Shown: positions 1 through 9,153, counted from the stretch's first letter. The stretch is DNA of 64,000 bases from Kallotenue papyrolyticum (GCF_000526415.1 NZ_JAGA01000002.1:791001-855000); one strand, 5' to 3'. Notes: generated by a model not told the origin, from the sequence alone. Program-made: numbers and translations.

Positions 1-480
1 CGCCATGCTGATCCAGCCACTGCCCAGCGGCAGGGGCGAGGCATACACGCGCGTGACGCCCAGCAGCTTCAGCCCGGCCACCACGCCCACGATATCGACG
101 ATGGCGTCCAGCGCGCCGACCTCGTGGAAGTGCACCGACTCGACATCCGTGCCGTGTGCGGCGGCCTCGGCCTCGGCCAGGCGCTGAAACACCGCCAGCG
201 CGCGCGCGCGTACCTCGTCATCCAGCGCGGACGCCTCAAGGATCTGCCGGATATCGCTCAGGTGGCGGTGCGTGGCCGTCTCCGGAGCGCGCACCAGCAG
301 CCGCGTGCCGGCGACGCCGTAGCGCACCTCACGCCGGGCCTCGATCTCCCAGCCGGGCACGTTCAGTTTGCGCAGCTCGGCGATCAGCCGCTCCAGATCA
401 AGACCGGCATCCACCAGCGCGCCGAGCGCCATATCGCCGCTGATGCCGGAAAAGCAATCGAAATAGGCAAGCATAGACAT
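1..480 (-). CDS. larC: LarC-like nickel-pincer cofactor protein, N-terminal part (runs off window)
   Basis: The minus frame from the ATG at 480 is open to the window edge and gives about 160 residues. It starts with the [11 protein letters not shown] signature of the LarC/DUF111 family, followed by [17 protein letters not shown], also typical of the family. LarC inserts nickel into the pincer nucleotide cofactor used by lactate racemase-type enzymes. Seen: the family motifs near the N-terminus and a GGTGGAG ribosome-binding stretch just before the ATG. A second ATG at 474 is an alternative start. The C-terminal part lies outside the window, so completeness cannot be judged, and no larA, larB or larE is visible here. 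It is divergent from the hydrolase gene at 601. Confidence 0.85.
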   Translation of the reverse strand, partial: MSMLAYFDCFSGISGDMALGALVDAGLDLERLIAELRKLNVPGWEIEARREVRYGVAGTRLLVRAPETATHRHLSDIRQILEASALDDEVRARALAVFQRLAEAEAAAHGTDVESVHFHEVGALDAIVDIVGVVAGLKLLGVTRVYASPLPLGSGWISMA

Positions 481-600
481 CACTCCACCCAGCGCGGCAC
501 GCCGCGCCGCTCTGTTCCGGATCTGGCAGGCTAGGGTATCATACTCACTGTGGATTGTGCCAGCCCCTGGCTGCCGGTTCGTTCGGCAAGGAGCATACCC

Positions 601-1386
601 ATGAGTCAGCGCATGGTGATCCTCGGCGCGGGCACGGCGCTGCCCGACCGCGATCGCGACAATACCTTTCTGGTATGGGACACACCGCAGGGCGGCTGGT
701 TGATCGATTGTGGTGGCCGCGCCTATCAGCAGTTGTTGCGCGCAGATTGCGCTCCACTGCAGCTGCAGGGGGTGATCCTGACGCACAACCATCCCGACCA
801 TATCTATGGCCTGCCGGCGCTGCTGTTCCACCTGTGGTTGGCGGGGTATGACGGCGTGCTGCCGATCTACGCCAATCCGCCCACGCTGGCGACGGCGCGG
901 CGACTGATCGAGGCGCTGGAGTTGGAACAGCACGGCCATATGTGTCGTGTGGTCTGGCATGCGCTGCCGCAGGATGCCGCGCAGACGATCGTGGAGCGCG
1001 CCGACCTGCGCATCACGACCATGCCGGTATGCCATACGCGGCCCACGCTGGGCGTGCGCATCGAGGATCGCCGCGCAGGACGGCTGCTGGCCTACTCCGC
1101 CGATACTGCGCCCTGTCCCGCGCTTGAGCGCTTGGCGCAGGGCGCGCATACGCTGATCCACGAGGCCACGGCGCGCCATGCGGATGAAGGGCACGGCCAT
1201 ACTACACCGCGACAGGTCGGCGCGCTGGCGGCGCAGGCCGGCGTGGCGCGGGTGGTGCTGATCCACTACAGCGCGGAGTATGTCATGCCCGAGGAGCAGG
1301 CGCTGGCCGAGGTGCGTGCCGGTGGGTTTACAGGCGAGGCGCGCATCGCGCGCGAATTGGAAGCCTACACGCTGGAGGAGCATTGA
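601..1386 (+). CDS. MBL-fold metallohydrolase (RNase Z-like)
   Basis: 261-residue metallo-beta-lactamase fold protein. The metal-binding signature [10 protein letters not shown] is at residues 61-70, with further ligand candidates at the CHTRPTLG stretch, the ADTAPC stretch and the HYS near the C-terminus; this order matches the RNase Z/ElaC-like branch. An AAGGAG at 588-593 places the start at ATG 601 rather than at upstream alternatives. Its stop overlaps the next ATG by one base (TGATG), so the two genes are probably co-translated. The true substrate is not evident; a short single-domain protein of this type may be a phosphodiesterase other than tRNase Z. Confidence 0.8.
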   Translation: MSQRMVILGAGTALPDRDRDNTFLVWDTPQGGWLIDCGGRAYQQLLRADCAPLQLQGVILTHNHPDHIYGLPALLFHLWLAGYDGVLPIYANPPTLATARRLIEALELEQHGHMCRVVWHALPQDAAQTIVERADLRITTMPVCHTRPTLGVRIEDRRAGRLLAYSADTAPCPALERLAQGAHTLIHEATARHADEGHGHTTPRQVGALAAQAGVARVVLIHYSAEYVMPEEQALAEVRAGGFTGEARIARELEAYTLEEH

Positions 1387-1709
1387 TGCTGGCGCGTCTC
1401 GTGCGGCTGTACCTACACCCCGCGCAGGTGGAAGCCTTTCTGGCGCTGTATGCCGAGGCCCGACCGCGCATCGAAGCGCAGCCGGGCTGCCTCGGCGTGC
1501 AGCTTGTGCGCCAGCAGGACGATGCGGCGGCCTTTGCCACCTGGAGCCTGTGGACCGATGCCGAGGCGCTGGAGCGCTACCGGCACAGCCCGTTCTTTGG
1601 CGAACTCTGGCCGCGCGTGCGGCGCTTGTTGCGCCGGCCCGCCGAGGCGGTTTCGTTCGAGGTCGTCGCCAGCTCGTTCGCGCCGCAGCGCGCTACGCCG
1701 CCAGCGTGA
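1386..1709 (+). CDS. Antibiotic biosynthesis monooxygenase (ABM)-domain protein
   Basis: 107-residue protein with the dimeric alpha/beta-barrel ABM pattern: an N-terminal beta strand ([10 protein letters not shown]), a helix, the conserved [12 protein letters not shown] strand, [15 protein letters not shown] and the terminal SFEVVASSF strand. Members act as quinol monooxygenases or simply as small stress-related proteins, so the reaction cannot be assigned. It starts at the ATG overlapping the stop of the MBL hydrolase. It ends one base before the convergent glycosidase-like gene, leaving no room for a separate terminator. Confidence 0.75.
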   Translation: MLARLVRLYLHPAQVEAFLALYAEARPRIEAQPGCLGVQLVRQQDDAAAFATWSLWTDAEALERYRHSPFFGELWPRVRRLLRRPAEAVSFEVVASSFAPQRATPPA

Positions 1710-1710
1710 C

Positions 1711-2964
1711 TCAGGTGCGCGGCTCCTCATCCGGCGCCTGCCAGGCGCGCCACAGGCGCTGGAAGGCCGCCGCAGGATCGTGCCAGTAGTCCTCGACATC
1801 CAGTCGCGGCAGGGGCTGCGTCGGCTGCGGCGCGGGTTGCTGCGCGAAGCGTTGCACCGCCTGCGCGGGTGGCAGATCCTCACCGCCGGTATCGAACAGG
1901 CCCATCATGCGCTCGCGACGGCTGTGCGCATCTTCGGGCAGGAAGGGCGTGCCATAGCAGTAGGCGTGCGCAAACCAGACCCCCGGCACGCCGGCGGCAC
2001 GCAGGGTGGGCAGGGCCGTCTCCAGCAGCCGCGCGAGCTGTTCGGGATCGTGCAGCGGTTGCTCCACGGCCCGGCCATAGGCGCTGTCGGCGAAGATCTG
2101 GCCCTCGGTGTGGGGCAGCGCCGGCGCGCCGATGATCAGCACGGGCGGGCTGCCGCTGAGCGACTGCACCAGCGCCGCCACGAAGCGCAGCATCTCCTCG
2201 CTAAGACGCTGAGCGGGGAAGGCCGGCTCGGGCGGCACCAGACTCAGGGCTGGGGTCGCACCCGCGGCGACGATCAGCTCGGGACGCGGCCCTTCGCGTC
2301 GCAGCAGCGCGCGGAGCGTGGCGGCGTAGAACAGCGGCCCGCGCGCGCCGTGCTCGCGCAACGCTTCTACGCTCTCGGCCAGCCACTCACCGGCGGCGTC
2401 CGCCGAGGAGGGCGTGCGCGCCAGTTCCAGCCCGCTGCCCAGTTCCCAGCCCAGCAGCGCAGGATGCTCGGCGAAATAGCCGACCACTTCGCTGATCAGT
2501 TTGCGCTGCGCCGCGCGCATGGCCGGATTGGTCCACAGGTCGCGCACCTCGGTGTCGTGGACGGTGCGCTCCCAGACCAGCGGCGGACGCGACTCGCTGC
2601 GCACGATCAGCAGTGGCCCGAACTTGGTGGCCATGACCATATCGGCGGCCAGGCTGGCAGCGGTGGTCCAAGCCGGTACATGGATCGCGCCGGCGACCGC
2701 CAGCGGCAGCAGCGACGGTACGACGCGCAGGCGCGCATCCAGCGCCAGGTCGAGCGTCTGTTCCAGCGCGCGCAACGCCTGGGTGTCCACGCGATCCGGA
2801 CGGGGCTGGAGATCCTCCCAATGCAGCGGCAGACGCACCGTGTCGAGGCCATAGGCTGCCAGTTGTTGCAGTTCGTCGCGCACTTCGCCGCGATCCCAGG
2901 CGGCCCAGAGCAATGTGCCTTTGCGGCGTGGCCAGTAGGTTGCACCAAGCGTCCAGTCAGCCAT
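1711..2964 (-). CDS. GH5-like TIM-barrel protein, possibly without catalytic residues
   Basis: 417 residues. The N-terminus (ATYWPRRKG, then GLDTVRLPLHWEDLQP) resembles the beta/alpha barrel of family-5-type glycoside hydrolases. Where those enzymes carry the acid/base NEP motif after strand 4, this protein has LLGWELGSGLE (residues 171-180). The strand that should carry the nucleophile reads GVWFAHAYCYG. The catalytic pair is therefore not recognisable. It is last in a run of minus-strand genes and overlaps the upstream GT87 gene by 8 nt, which suggests translational coupling and a role in glycan metabolism or glycan binding. It could be an active hydrolase of an unrecognised family. Confidence 0.6.
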   Translation of the reverse strand: MADWTLGATYWPRRKGTLLWAAWDRGEVRDELQQLAAYGLDTVRLPLHWEDLQPRPDRVDTQALRALEQTLDLALDARLRVVPSLLPLAVAGAIHVPAWTTAASLAADMVMATKFGPLLIVRSESRPPLVWERTVHDTEVRDLWTNPAMRAAQRKLISEVVGYFAEHPALLGWELGSGLELARTPSSADAAGEWLAESVEALREHGARGPLFYAATLRALLRREGPRPELIVAAGATPALSLVPPEPAFPAQRLSEEMLRFVAALVQSLSGSPPVLIIGAPALPHTEGQIFADSAYGRAVEQPLHDPEQLARLLETALPTLRAAGVPGVWFAHAYCYGTPFLPEDAHSRRERMMGLFDTGGEDLPPAQAVQRFAQQPAPQPTQPLPRLDVEDYWHDPAAAFQRLWRAWQAPDEEPRT

Positions 2965-4240
2965 AGTTCACCCTCGAAGCTGGCAAGGTTGGTTGCACGA
3001 TACGCCACAGGGCATACAGAATCATAACCAAAATCAGCGTTTCGCGCAGCACCATTGCCGGCAGCATGGCCGCGCCATAGAACCAGCCGCTTGCCGGGTT
3101 GCCGGTTTCGCTGAGGTAGAGCAGCACAAAGCTGGCCGCGAAATACATGATATCCACCGCCCCGAAGAGCGCGACCAGCAGCGGCGGCGCAGCCAGCAGC
3201 GCCAGCAGCGTGATCAGCCACAGGCTGTACTGCGGACTGTATACCTTGTTGATGAAGAAGAACCAGGCGATCGCCGCCAGCGCCGCCGGCAACAACACCT
3301 CCTGATGCCAGGCGCGGTCGCGCGCGTGCTGCCAGACCAGCAGCAGGGCCAGTCCGCCCAGGCCGCCAACCAACAGCAGCGCGCTGAATAGGTTGATCTG
3401 CTCTAGCGTCAGACCCCAGCGGTCGAACAGGTTCCACAGGTTGACCTCGCGCGGACGCTGCTGGTTGAAGCGGAAGAAATGCAACCAGCTCTCGCGCACC
3501 TGCCAGCCCGCTGCCGAGCGCTGCAGCGCCACGGGCAGATTGAGCGCCAGGCTGACACCGACGATGACCGCGCCGAAACGCAGCGCGTCGCGCCAACGAC
3601 GCTGCAGGACGCGTTCCAGCAGCACCAGCGGCGCCAGCACGATCGGGAAGAATTTGGTCCAGATCGCTAGCGCCAGCAGCAGCGCGCCCCATCCTTCACG
3701 CCGCTGCCTGAGCGCCAGCAGCGCGGCGACCATCAACAGGATGCTGGCCAGGTCCCAGTTCAGCACGCCGTAGAGCGGCAGGGCCGGCGCCAGGGCCAGC
3801 AGCCAGGGATTGGCCGCGGGGAAGCGCGCTACCAGCGCGACCGTCAGCAGGCCACAGCCGATCAGCACCACTGCGGTAAGGAGGAAATAGCCCATCACAT
3901 CGACGCTACCCGCGCTGATCAACCAGATCAGCAGCCCCAGCCCGACCGGATACTCCAGCGCGTAATCGAGGTAGGGCACCGGATGGTTCCAAAGCTGATC
4001 GCGGAACCAGAGCGAGGTGATGTCGGAGTAGGCGCCCAGGTGCTGGAAAATATAGCGGTTGAAATCGCTCTGCGTCGGCGGGCCGCTGAAGTTGGCCGTC
4101 GGCAGGCGCAGCAGCACGCCCAGCAGCAGGGCGGCAGCCGCCGTCAGCAGCGGGCCGGCCCCGCGCGCCGTTGCCAGCGGTTCGATGGCGGGCTGTGCCG
4201 CGCGTCGTCGCGCGCGGCCAGACTCATGCGAGCGATCCAC
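2957..4240 (-). CDS. GT87-type membrane glycosyltransferase (DUF2029 family)
   Basis: About 427 residues with roughly ten hydrophobic segments and a large polar loop after the first (NFSGPPTQSDFNRYIF). Conserved features of the polyprenol-sugar-dependent GT87/DUF2029 mannosyltransferase family include the acidic residues in this loop, LEYPVGLGLLIW and the INKVYSPQYSLW segment near the end. I chose the GTG at 4240, which overlaps the upstream GT4 gene by 17 nt; further upstream codons would only encode a basic tail overlapping that gene. Membrane-embedded, it probably uses a lipid-linked sugar to extend an extracytoplasmic glycan. Confidence 0.75.
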   Translation of the reverse strand: MDRSHESGRARRRAAQPAIEPLATARGAGPLLTAAAALLLGVLLRLPTANFSGPPTQSDFNRYIFQHLGAYSDITSLWFRDQLWNHPVPYLDYALEYPVGLGLLIWLISAGSVDVMGYFLLTAVVLIGCGLLTVALVARFPAANPWLLALAPALPLYGVLNWDLASILLMVAALLALRQRREGWGALLLALAIWTKFFPIVLAPLVLLERVLQRRWRDALRFGAVIVGVSLALNLPVALQRSAAGWQVRESWLHFFRFNQQRPREVNLWNLFDRWGLTLEQINLFSALLLVGGLGGLALLLVWQHARDRAWHQEVLLPAALAAIAWFFFINKVYSPQYSLWLITLLALLAAPPLLVALFGAVDIMYFAASFVLLYLSETGNPASGWFYGAAMLPAMVLRETLILVMILYALWRIVQPTLPASRVNYG

Positions 4241-5561
4241 AATGCTTCTCCGCAAGCAGGCGTTGGTACTCCTGACGTGTGCGCCGCGCCACGATCGGCC
4301 AGTCGAAGGTAGTGCGCACGATGCGCGCGCTCTCCGCGCCCCAGTGCGGCCACTCGGCGCGCCGTTGCAGTGCACTGCGGATGGCGGCTGCCAGCGCCGC
4401 CGCGTCGCCGGGTGGCACCAGCAGGCCGTTGCGGCCCGGCAGCACCTTGTCGGGAATGCCGCCCGCCGCGCTGGCGATCACCGGCAGGCGGTGGATCATC
4501 GCTTCGAGCGTAACCAGCGACGAGCCCTCGTACAGCGTCGGATGGATGAACAGATCGACCTCCTCGTAGAGCGAATGCAGCTCGCGGTCGCTGAGGCGGC
4601 CTACCAGACAGACATGCTCGCCCAGGCCCAGCCCGGCAGCCTGCGCGCGCAACGCTGCGGCCTCCTTGCCCTCGCCGACCAGCAGCCAGCGCCAGCGCGC
4701 GCCCAGCGTGTCGCGCGCCTGCGCCAGCGCCTCCAGCAGCACGTGGTAGCCCTTGTTGCGCTCCAGCCGGCTCACGCTCAGCAGAATTGGATCGTACTCG
4801 GCCAGCGCCAAGCGTTGGCGCAGCGCCTCGCGGGTCTGCCTATCCACAGCGCCCAGCGCCTCCTCGACGTCGATCGCCGAAGGAATGACCGCCACCCGCG
4901 CGGGCGCTACGCCCAGGTAGTGCGGCAGATCGTCCTGCGTGCAGGCGTCGGTGGCGATGACGCGATCCGCCTGGCGATGGCTCCAGGAGTACAACGCGCG
5001 GAAGGGGAGGTAGGCCAGGCGCTTGCGCCAATCGGGCGTGCGGTACTCCTCCAGGCCGTGCGGATTGGCGATGAACGGGATGCGCCGTAGCTGTGGACGT
5101 AGCCGGCGCTCCCAACCAAAGCCAAGGGCACACAACCCTTGGGTATGGACCACATCGATGCGTCCGGCACCGAGCAGCCGCCGCGCCAGCGCGCCCTCGG
5201 CCAGCGCAAAGAGCGGGTAGTTGATCTGCCGTCCCAGAATGCTGTTGGGCCGCAGCCAGGGCGAGGTGCGGTCGTAGGGCAGGTAGTGCAGCTGGATCGG
5301 TGCGGCGCTCAAGCGTGCGGCGGCCAGGAGCTGTTGCAGCCCCTGCTCGGGATCATCGCCGTCGGCAGGCCGTCCCACCACCAGCTCGACGGCGACATCC
5401 TGCCGCGCCAGATGCGTCACTAGATGAAAGACATGCCGTTCGATCCCGCCATAGCCGTGCAGGGGAAAGACCGCCCGCGCCAACATCAGCACGCGCAGCG
5501 GCGCTGATGCGGCCTGCCTATCGGCCGAGTGGCGGGTTGCGCGCTGCGTCAGCGCCCCCAT
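4224..5561 (-). CDS. GT4-family glycosyltransferase
   Basis: 445 residues with a two-domain GT-B fold. The N-terminal half begins with VLMLARAVFPLHGYGGIERHV, where the GG loop binds the nucleotide sugar. The C-terminal half carries LLSVSRLERNKGYHVLLEA and the EX7E-type signature around HPTLYEGSSLVTLEAM. It is cytoplasmic and transfers a sugar from a nucleotide donor. The start at ATG 5561 lies inside the end of the TolB-like gene (13-nt overlap); the open frame extends upstream, but that part is only the shadow of the lipoprotein gene. It forms a unit with the following GT87 and GH-like genes. Confidence 0.85.
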   Translation of the reverse strand: MGALTQRATRHSADRQAASAPLRVLMLARAVFPLHGYGGIERHVFHLVTHLARQDVAVELVVGRPADGDDPEQGLQQLLAAARLSAAPIQLHYLPYDRTSPWLRPNSILGRQINYPLFALAEGALARRLLGAGRIDVVHTQGLCALGFGWERRLRPQLRRIPFIANPHGLEEYRTPDWRKRLAYLPFRALYSWSHRQADRVIATDACTQDDLPHYLGVAPARVAVIPSAIDVEEALGAVDRQTREALRQRLALAEYDPILLSVSRLERNKGYHVLLEALAQARDTLGARWRWLLVGEGKEAAALRAQAAGLGLGEHVCLVGRLSDRELHSLYEEVDLFIHPTLYEGSSLVTLEAMIHRLPVIASAAGGIPDKVLPGRNGLLVPPGDAAALAAAIRSALQRRAEWPHWGAESARIVRTTFDWPIVARRTRQEYQRLLAEKHCGSLA

Positions 5562-6892
5562 GTCAGTTGCTGTTCGCCCATCACCGCGTCTTCGCCGGTG
5601 AGCGCCTGCGGAATCAGGACCTGCGAGTCCGACCGGCCGGGCGCGCGCAGGATCAGGTCGCACGCGCCCGGCGTCTCGGGTCGGCAGCGCAGCGCGGCCA
5701 GGGCATTGCTGTCGGGCGCCCAGGCCGGCGCTGCATGCAGTGCGACCTCGCTGGTCGCGGCCCAGGCATAGCGCTGCCGGTCGTCGGTTTCGTTCAGCGG
5801 ATACACGCTGAGCTGCACATCGCCACGTGCGCTGGGCACCTCGAACACGGCCACCTGCCGATTCGGCGCGGCGGTGCCGCGTCCAAAAGCGCCCTGCGCC
5901 ACAAAGACGCTGCCGCCATTGACCGGGTCGGCGCGCTCTAGGATCGTGAAGTCGGTGAGCGCCTGGTAGAGCACGAAGGCCGGTACGTAGAGCGCCGAGC
6001 CGTCGGCGTTCCACAGCGGCGTGACCATCACATGCTCCAGTTGGGCCGGTGGCACCTGGTTGCCGGGAATGCCGATCGCCGGCGTATCGGCGGGCAGCCC
6101 GCGCACCACCGGCCAGTCGTTCTGGCCGCGCCAGTTGACCAGATGTAGCTCATTACGGCGCGGGCCGGCGCTGCTGTTGGGCACTGCCGTGACGTAGGCG
6201 ATGCGCTTGCCGGCGGGATCCCAGGCCGGATCGGCGCCTTCGGCGATGCGTACCGGCGTGCCGAGTGCCAGTTCGAGGACATACAGCACACTCGCATTCG
6301 ACTGCGCCTCGATCGGCTGCTGATAGACCAGTTTGCTGCCGTCATCGCTCCAGCGCGGCCAGCGTAGCCCGCGGCCCTCAACGACGCGACGCGCGTTGCT
6401 GCCGTCGGCGGCGGCCAGGTACAGGCCATCTTCGCGCACAAAGGCCAGTTGCGCGCCGTCGGGCGAGAACTGCGGATCGCGCCCGTCTTCGATCAGCACC
6501 GTGAGCGCACCGCTGCGCGGCACGTACAGCATGATCGTGTTGCCACGCGTGAAGGCCAGCTTGCCGGGCAGATCAGGCCGGATGGCGATGCCCTCTGGCG
6601 TTGTGCCGGCCGCGCCGGCGCCGGCCGGCGTGGCGCTGGGGCTGGGCGCCGGTGGCGGCGTGGCACTGGCGGTGGCGCCGGGCGAGGGGGTGGCGCTCGG
6701 CAGCAGCGTAGGCGTCGGCAGCGCTGTTGACGTGGGCGGTGGCTGGGTTGGCGTGGCCGCGGTAGTGGCACTGGGCGCCACCTGGGTGACAGGCGCGCCG
6801 GGCAGCGAGCCTTCAACCACGCCGCCCGCTGGCCGACCACAGCCTGCCAGCGCGAGCATGGCAACGAGTGCCAGACAAAGTATGCGCTTCAT
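5549..6892 (-). CDS. TolB-like beta-propeller lipoprotein
   Basis: 447 residues. A signal peptide with lipobox (LALVAMLALAGC) is followed by a Pro/Thr/Ser-rich linker of about 90 residues and then a propeller with WD40-like/PD40 repeats (for example DPQFSPDGAQLAFVRED and RWPRWSDDGSKLVYQQ). It is presumably anchored on the outer face of the membrane with the linker spanning the wall. The start at 6892 is supported by the signal peptide and an AGGA upstream; the longer open frame would add a non-signal tail. Lipoproteins of this build are common in Chloroflexota. It overlaps the GT4 gene downstream, so it probably heads the glycan gene run. Confidence 0.8.
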   Translation of the reverse strand: MKRILCLALVAMLALAGCGRPAGGVVEGSLPGAPVTQVAPSATTAATPTQPPPTSTALPTPTLLPSATPSPGATASATPPPAPSPSATPAGAGAAGTTPEGIAIRPDLPGKLAFTRGNTIMLYVPRSGALTVLIEDGRDPQFSPDGAQLAFVREDGLYLAAADGSNARRVVEGRGLRWPRWSDDGSKLVYQQPIEAQSNASVLYVLELALGTPVRIAEGADPAWDPAGKRIAYVTAVPNSSAGPRRNELHLVNWRGQNDWPVVRGLPADTPAIGIPGNQVPPAQLEHVMVTPLWNADGSALYVPAFVLYQALTDFTILERADPVNGGSVFVAQGAFGRGTAAPNRQVAVFEVPSARGDVQLSVYPLNETDDRQRYAWAATSEVALHAAPAWAPDSNALAALRCRPETPGACDLILRAPGRSDSQVLIPQALTGEDAVMGEQQLTWGR

Positions 6893-7003
6893 GCAATCCT
6901 CATGGCGCGCCGTGGAACGCGGTATGCGGCAGCCGCGCTCTGCCGGACGACGCGCTGGCATGGTAGTGCAAGCCGCCGCCAGCGTCAAGTGCTGCCGCCA
7001 GGT

Positions 7004-7032
7004 TTGACAGCCGCCGCATGGCGTGCTATACT
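7004..7032 (+). promoter_or_regulatory. Sigma-70-type promoter of the tRNA-Ala pair
   Basis: TTGACA at 7004-7009 and TATACT at 7027-7032 are separated by 17 nt, which places transcription start near 7039, about 12 nt before the first tRNA. Its -35 and -10 are identical to those of the rrn P1 promoter at 62757-62784. Confidence 0.85.
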
Positions 7033-7050
7033 TCTCGCGCTGCAAGACAT

Positions 7051-7126
<76 letters not shown>

Positions 7127-7128
7127 GC

Positions 7129-7204
7129 GGGGCTGTAGCTCATCTGGGAGAGCGCCGCAATGGCATTGCGGAGGTAAGGGGTTCGAGTCCCCTCAGCTCC
7201 ACCA
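7129..7204 (+). tRNA. tRNA-Ala (anticodon GGC)
   Basis: Complete cloverleaf of 76 nt. The acceptor GGGGCTG pairs with CAGCTCC. The anticodon stem CCGCA/TGCGG encloses loop ATGGCAT, giving anticodon GGC. The T arm is AGGGG-TTCGAGT-CCCCT, and the CCA end is encoded. It shares the promoter at 7004 with the preceding tRNA-Ala(CGC). Confidence 0.95.
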
Positions 7205-7207
7205 CCT

Positions 7208-7238
7208 GCCGGGGGCATCCGCCTCCGGCGTTTTGTTT
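7208..7238 (+). terminator. Intrinsic terminator after the tRNA-Ala genes
   Basis: Nine-bp stem (GCCGGGGGC with GCCTCCGGC, one G-T pair) and loop ATCC, followed by GTTTTGTTT. It begins four bases after the CCA end of the second tRNA and also separates the tRNA unit from the convergent CYTH gene. Confidence 0.8.
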
Positions 7239-7244
7239 GTCTCC

Positions 7245-7877
7245 TCACGCCGACGCGTCGCGCTGCCGCACCAGGTCGGGGCGCAGCGCGGCCAGCCCGC
7301 GCGCGAATTTGGAGCGATCCTCCGGCTGCGCCGGGAGCTGCGCCAGCACCGTGGCCCGTAGCGCCTGCAGATCGGCGAGCGTCCCGCCTTTGAGCTCGAT
7401 CTCCAGCTCGTGCAGCTCCAGCGGTGGCGCGCTCGCCAGCACACGGCTGTGATCCAGAGCAATCTCGCCCAGCGTGCGGGCATCGCGCAGCAGCGGCCAG
7501 ATGACGCGCCGCGTTTCGATCACAAAGATTGCCGCCAGTGCGTCGGCTGCGACGATGCGCTCCAGCCGTGCGCGGATGGCCGCCGGCCAGCCCTGGGGCG
7601 CGCCGCTCGCTGTCGCTAGCTCGATCTCTTCGCGGCGGTGGAGGCCATCCCGCGCCTCGCCCGGCCCTTTGAGCGTCACCAACGGCCTGTCCAACCCTTC
7701 GCGCAGGCGCACGGCATGGCCGGCGCGGCTCAGCGCGAAATCGGCGCTGTCGAAAAAGGTGTCGCGCTGTTCGAGCGCTGCGCGCGGCCCCAGCGCGTAG
7801 GGCGACCAGCGCAGCGCCTCGATCATCTCCGGCGTCACCGGCGCGGTCAGCGTAAATTTGAGTTCGGTTTCGTGCAT
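7245..7877 (-). CDS. CYTH-domain phosphatase
   Basis: 210 residues. The N-terminal ETELKF matches the ExExK signature of the CYTH fold. The tunnel-lining basic and acidic residues follow in RDTFFDSADF, AVRLREG, PLVTLKGPG and REEIEL. Proteins of this size and order hydrolyse inorganic triphosphate or thiamine triphosphate; which one cannot be told here. It lies 16 nt downstream of the flavin reductase gene on the same strand, so the two are probably co-transcribed. The ribosome-binding site before ATG 7877 is weak. Confidence 0.8.
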   Translation of the reverse strand: MHETELKFTLTAPVTPEMIEALRWSPYALGPRAALEQRDTFFDSADFALSRAGHAVRLREGLDRPLVTLKGPGEARDGLHRREEIELATASGAPQGWPAAIRARLERIVAADALAAIFVIETRRVIWPLLRDARTLGEIALDHSRVLASAPPLELHELEIELKGGTLADLQALRATVLAQLPAQPEDRSKFARGLAALRPDLVRQRDASA

Positions 7878-7893
7878 AGCTCGTGCTGCTCTG

Positions 7894-8529
7894 CTAGGCG
7901 TCGGGCGGCGCGGGCGTCGGTGGCGCGGCGGACGCGCCGCCGGGCCGCGCCAGCTCGAAGGTGTCTGTCACGCGCGCATAACTGTTGCCCGCCAGGCGAG
8001 CGATCGGTTGCAGCGCTGCAAGTTGGATATAGCCCTCGTGATACACCTCGTCGCGCAGATGGATCAGCAGCACGCGGCCGATCACCACCGCTGACCGCTC
8101 CAGCTCCACGATTCGGTGCGCGCAGCACTCAAAGGCCACCGGTGCTTCGGCGACGCGCGGCGGACGCACCCGCAGGCTGGGCACGGGCGTGACACCGGCC
8201 TGCGCAAACTCATCCACGCCGTAGGGATACTCCGCCGCGGTCTGGTTCATCGCCGCAGCCAGCGGCTCGCTGACGATGTGGATCACGAACTCGCCGGTGG
8301 CCTGCACGTTGCGCAGCGTATCCTTGGGCGCGCCGTCCGGCCGGCGCAGTGGGCAGAACAAGAGCAGCGGCGGATCGTCGCCGGCGATGGTGAAGAACGA
8401 GAAGGGCGCCAGATTGGCAACGCCATCGGCGCTGAGCGATGAGACCCAGGCGATTGGCCGCGGCACCACGCAGCCGATCAGCAGACGGTAGATCTCCCTG
8501 ACGGGACGGGCGGCGGGATCGATCTGCAT
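7894..8529 (-). CDS. Flavin reductase-like FMN-binding protein
   Basis: 211 residues. The segment YRLLIGCVVPRPIAWVSSLSADGVANLAPFSFF is characteristic of the flavin reductase-like split-barrel family, which binds FMN and often reduces flavin with NAD(P)H. A perfect AGGAGG five bases before ATG 8529 fixes the start. The C-terminal tail (about 20 residues) is Ala/Pro-rich and probably disordered. It is first gene of a short unit with the CYTH protein and divergent from the zinc-ribbon gene. A substrate-specific partner oxygenase is not seen nearby. Confidence 0.8.
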   Translation of the reverse strand: MQIDPAARPVREIYRLLIGCVVPRPIAWVSSLSADGVANLAPFSFFTIAGDDPPLLLFCPLRRPDGAPKDTLRNVQATGEFVIHIVSEPLAAAMNQTAAEYPYGVDEFAQAGVTPVPSLRVRPPRVAEAPVAFECCAHRIVELERSAVVIGRVLLIHLRDEVYHEGYIQLAALQPIARLAGNSYARVTDTFELARPGGASAAPPTPAPPDA

Positions 8530-8618
8530 AGCTCCTCCTGCAACCGAGTACCCTCGATCAGCGTACCAGAAGTGCAATCGGCGTGAGAGCACTGAACGGC
8601 GATTGCGAGGATGCTACC

Positions 8619-9077
8619 ATGATCTGCCCGGCATGTCAGCACGTCATTCCCGATGACGCGCGCTTCTGTATCTTCTGCGCCGCGCCCATCGCGCCGCCTG
8701 AGCCGAAGCCTGGGCCGGCGACAGGTCCGACGCGGCGCTTAGGCTCTCCATCCGTGCCGGTGATGGAGCCTGCGCCGGTTGCTCCTGCGCCGGTTGCCCC
8801 TGCGCCGCAGCCCACGCGCGCCTGGCCGTCCGGCAGCACCGTCTTCTGGATCGGCCTGTTGCTGCTCTTCGTCACCGGCTGGTGGTGGCCGGGAATGCTG
8901 ATCCTGCTCGGCATGAGCAGCTTTGCGAGTGAGGCCAGGCGTGGTCGGCAGCAAGCAGCGTGGCAACAGCTCATCTTCTGGGGCGGGCTGGGGCTGCTCT
9001 TCGTCACCGACTGGTTCTGGCCCGGCGTGCTGCTCTGGCTGGGGCTGCTGGCGTTGATCAAGCCGCCTAGCAGTTAG
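8619..9077 (+). CDS. Zinc-ribbon protein with two similar membrane segments
   Basis: 152 residues. The N-terminal zinc ribbon (CPAC at residues 3-6, CIFC about 15 residues later) is followed by a Pro/Ala-rich linker. Then come two hydrophobic segments that look like an internal duplication: GLLLLFVTGWWWPGMLIL and GLGLLFVTDWFWPGVLLW. The zinc ribbon would face the cytoplasm. The start at ATG 8619 has a GAGG eight bases upstream. Function unknown; similar zinc-ribbon membrane proteins are frequent in Chloroflexota and are usually annotated only by domain. Confidence 0.7.
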   Translation: MICPACQHVIPDDARFCIFCAAPIAPPEPKPGPATGPTRRLGSPSVPVMEPAPVAPAPVAPAPQPTRAWPSGSTVFWIGLLLLFVTGWWWPGMLILLGMSSFASEARRGRQQAAWQQLIFWGGLGLLFVTDWFWPGVLLWLGLLALIKPPSS

Positions 9078-9098
9078 CCGGCGCTGCCGGCGACACAA

Positions 9099-9134
9099 CC
9101 CAACCCGGAGACGTTACTGCGCCTCCGGGTTGGG
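9099..9134. terminator. Inverted repeat between convergent genes
   Basis: Perfect 12-bp arms (CCCAACCCGGAG and CTCCGGGTTGGG) separated by 12 nt sit between the convergent zinc-ribbon and hmgA genes. There is no T run on either side, so it may act as a bidirectional terminator or mRNA-end stabiliser rather than a classical intrinsic terminator. Confidence 0.55.
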
Positions 9135-9153
9135 CAGGTAGGCGGGCATGTGC

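Noticed and set aside
1450..3027. 525-codon plus-strand frame opposite the GH5-like gene
   Set aside because: Arg/Gln/His-rich antisense shadow without a start signal.
4224..6014. N-terminally extended GT4 protein (596 codons)
   Set aside because: The extra 150 residues lie in the other frame of the TolB-like gene and are Arg/Gly-rich; ATG 5561 gives a standard GT4.
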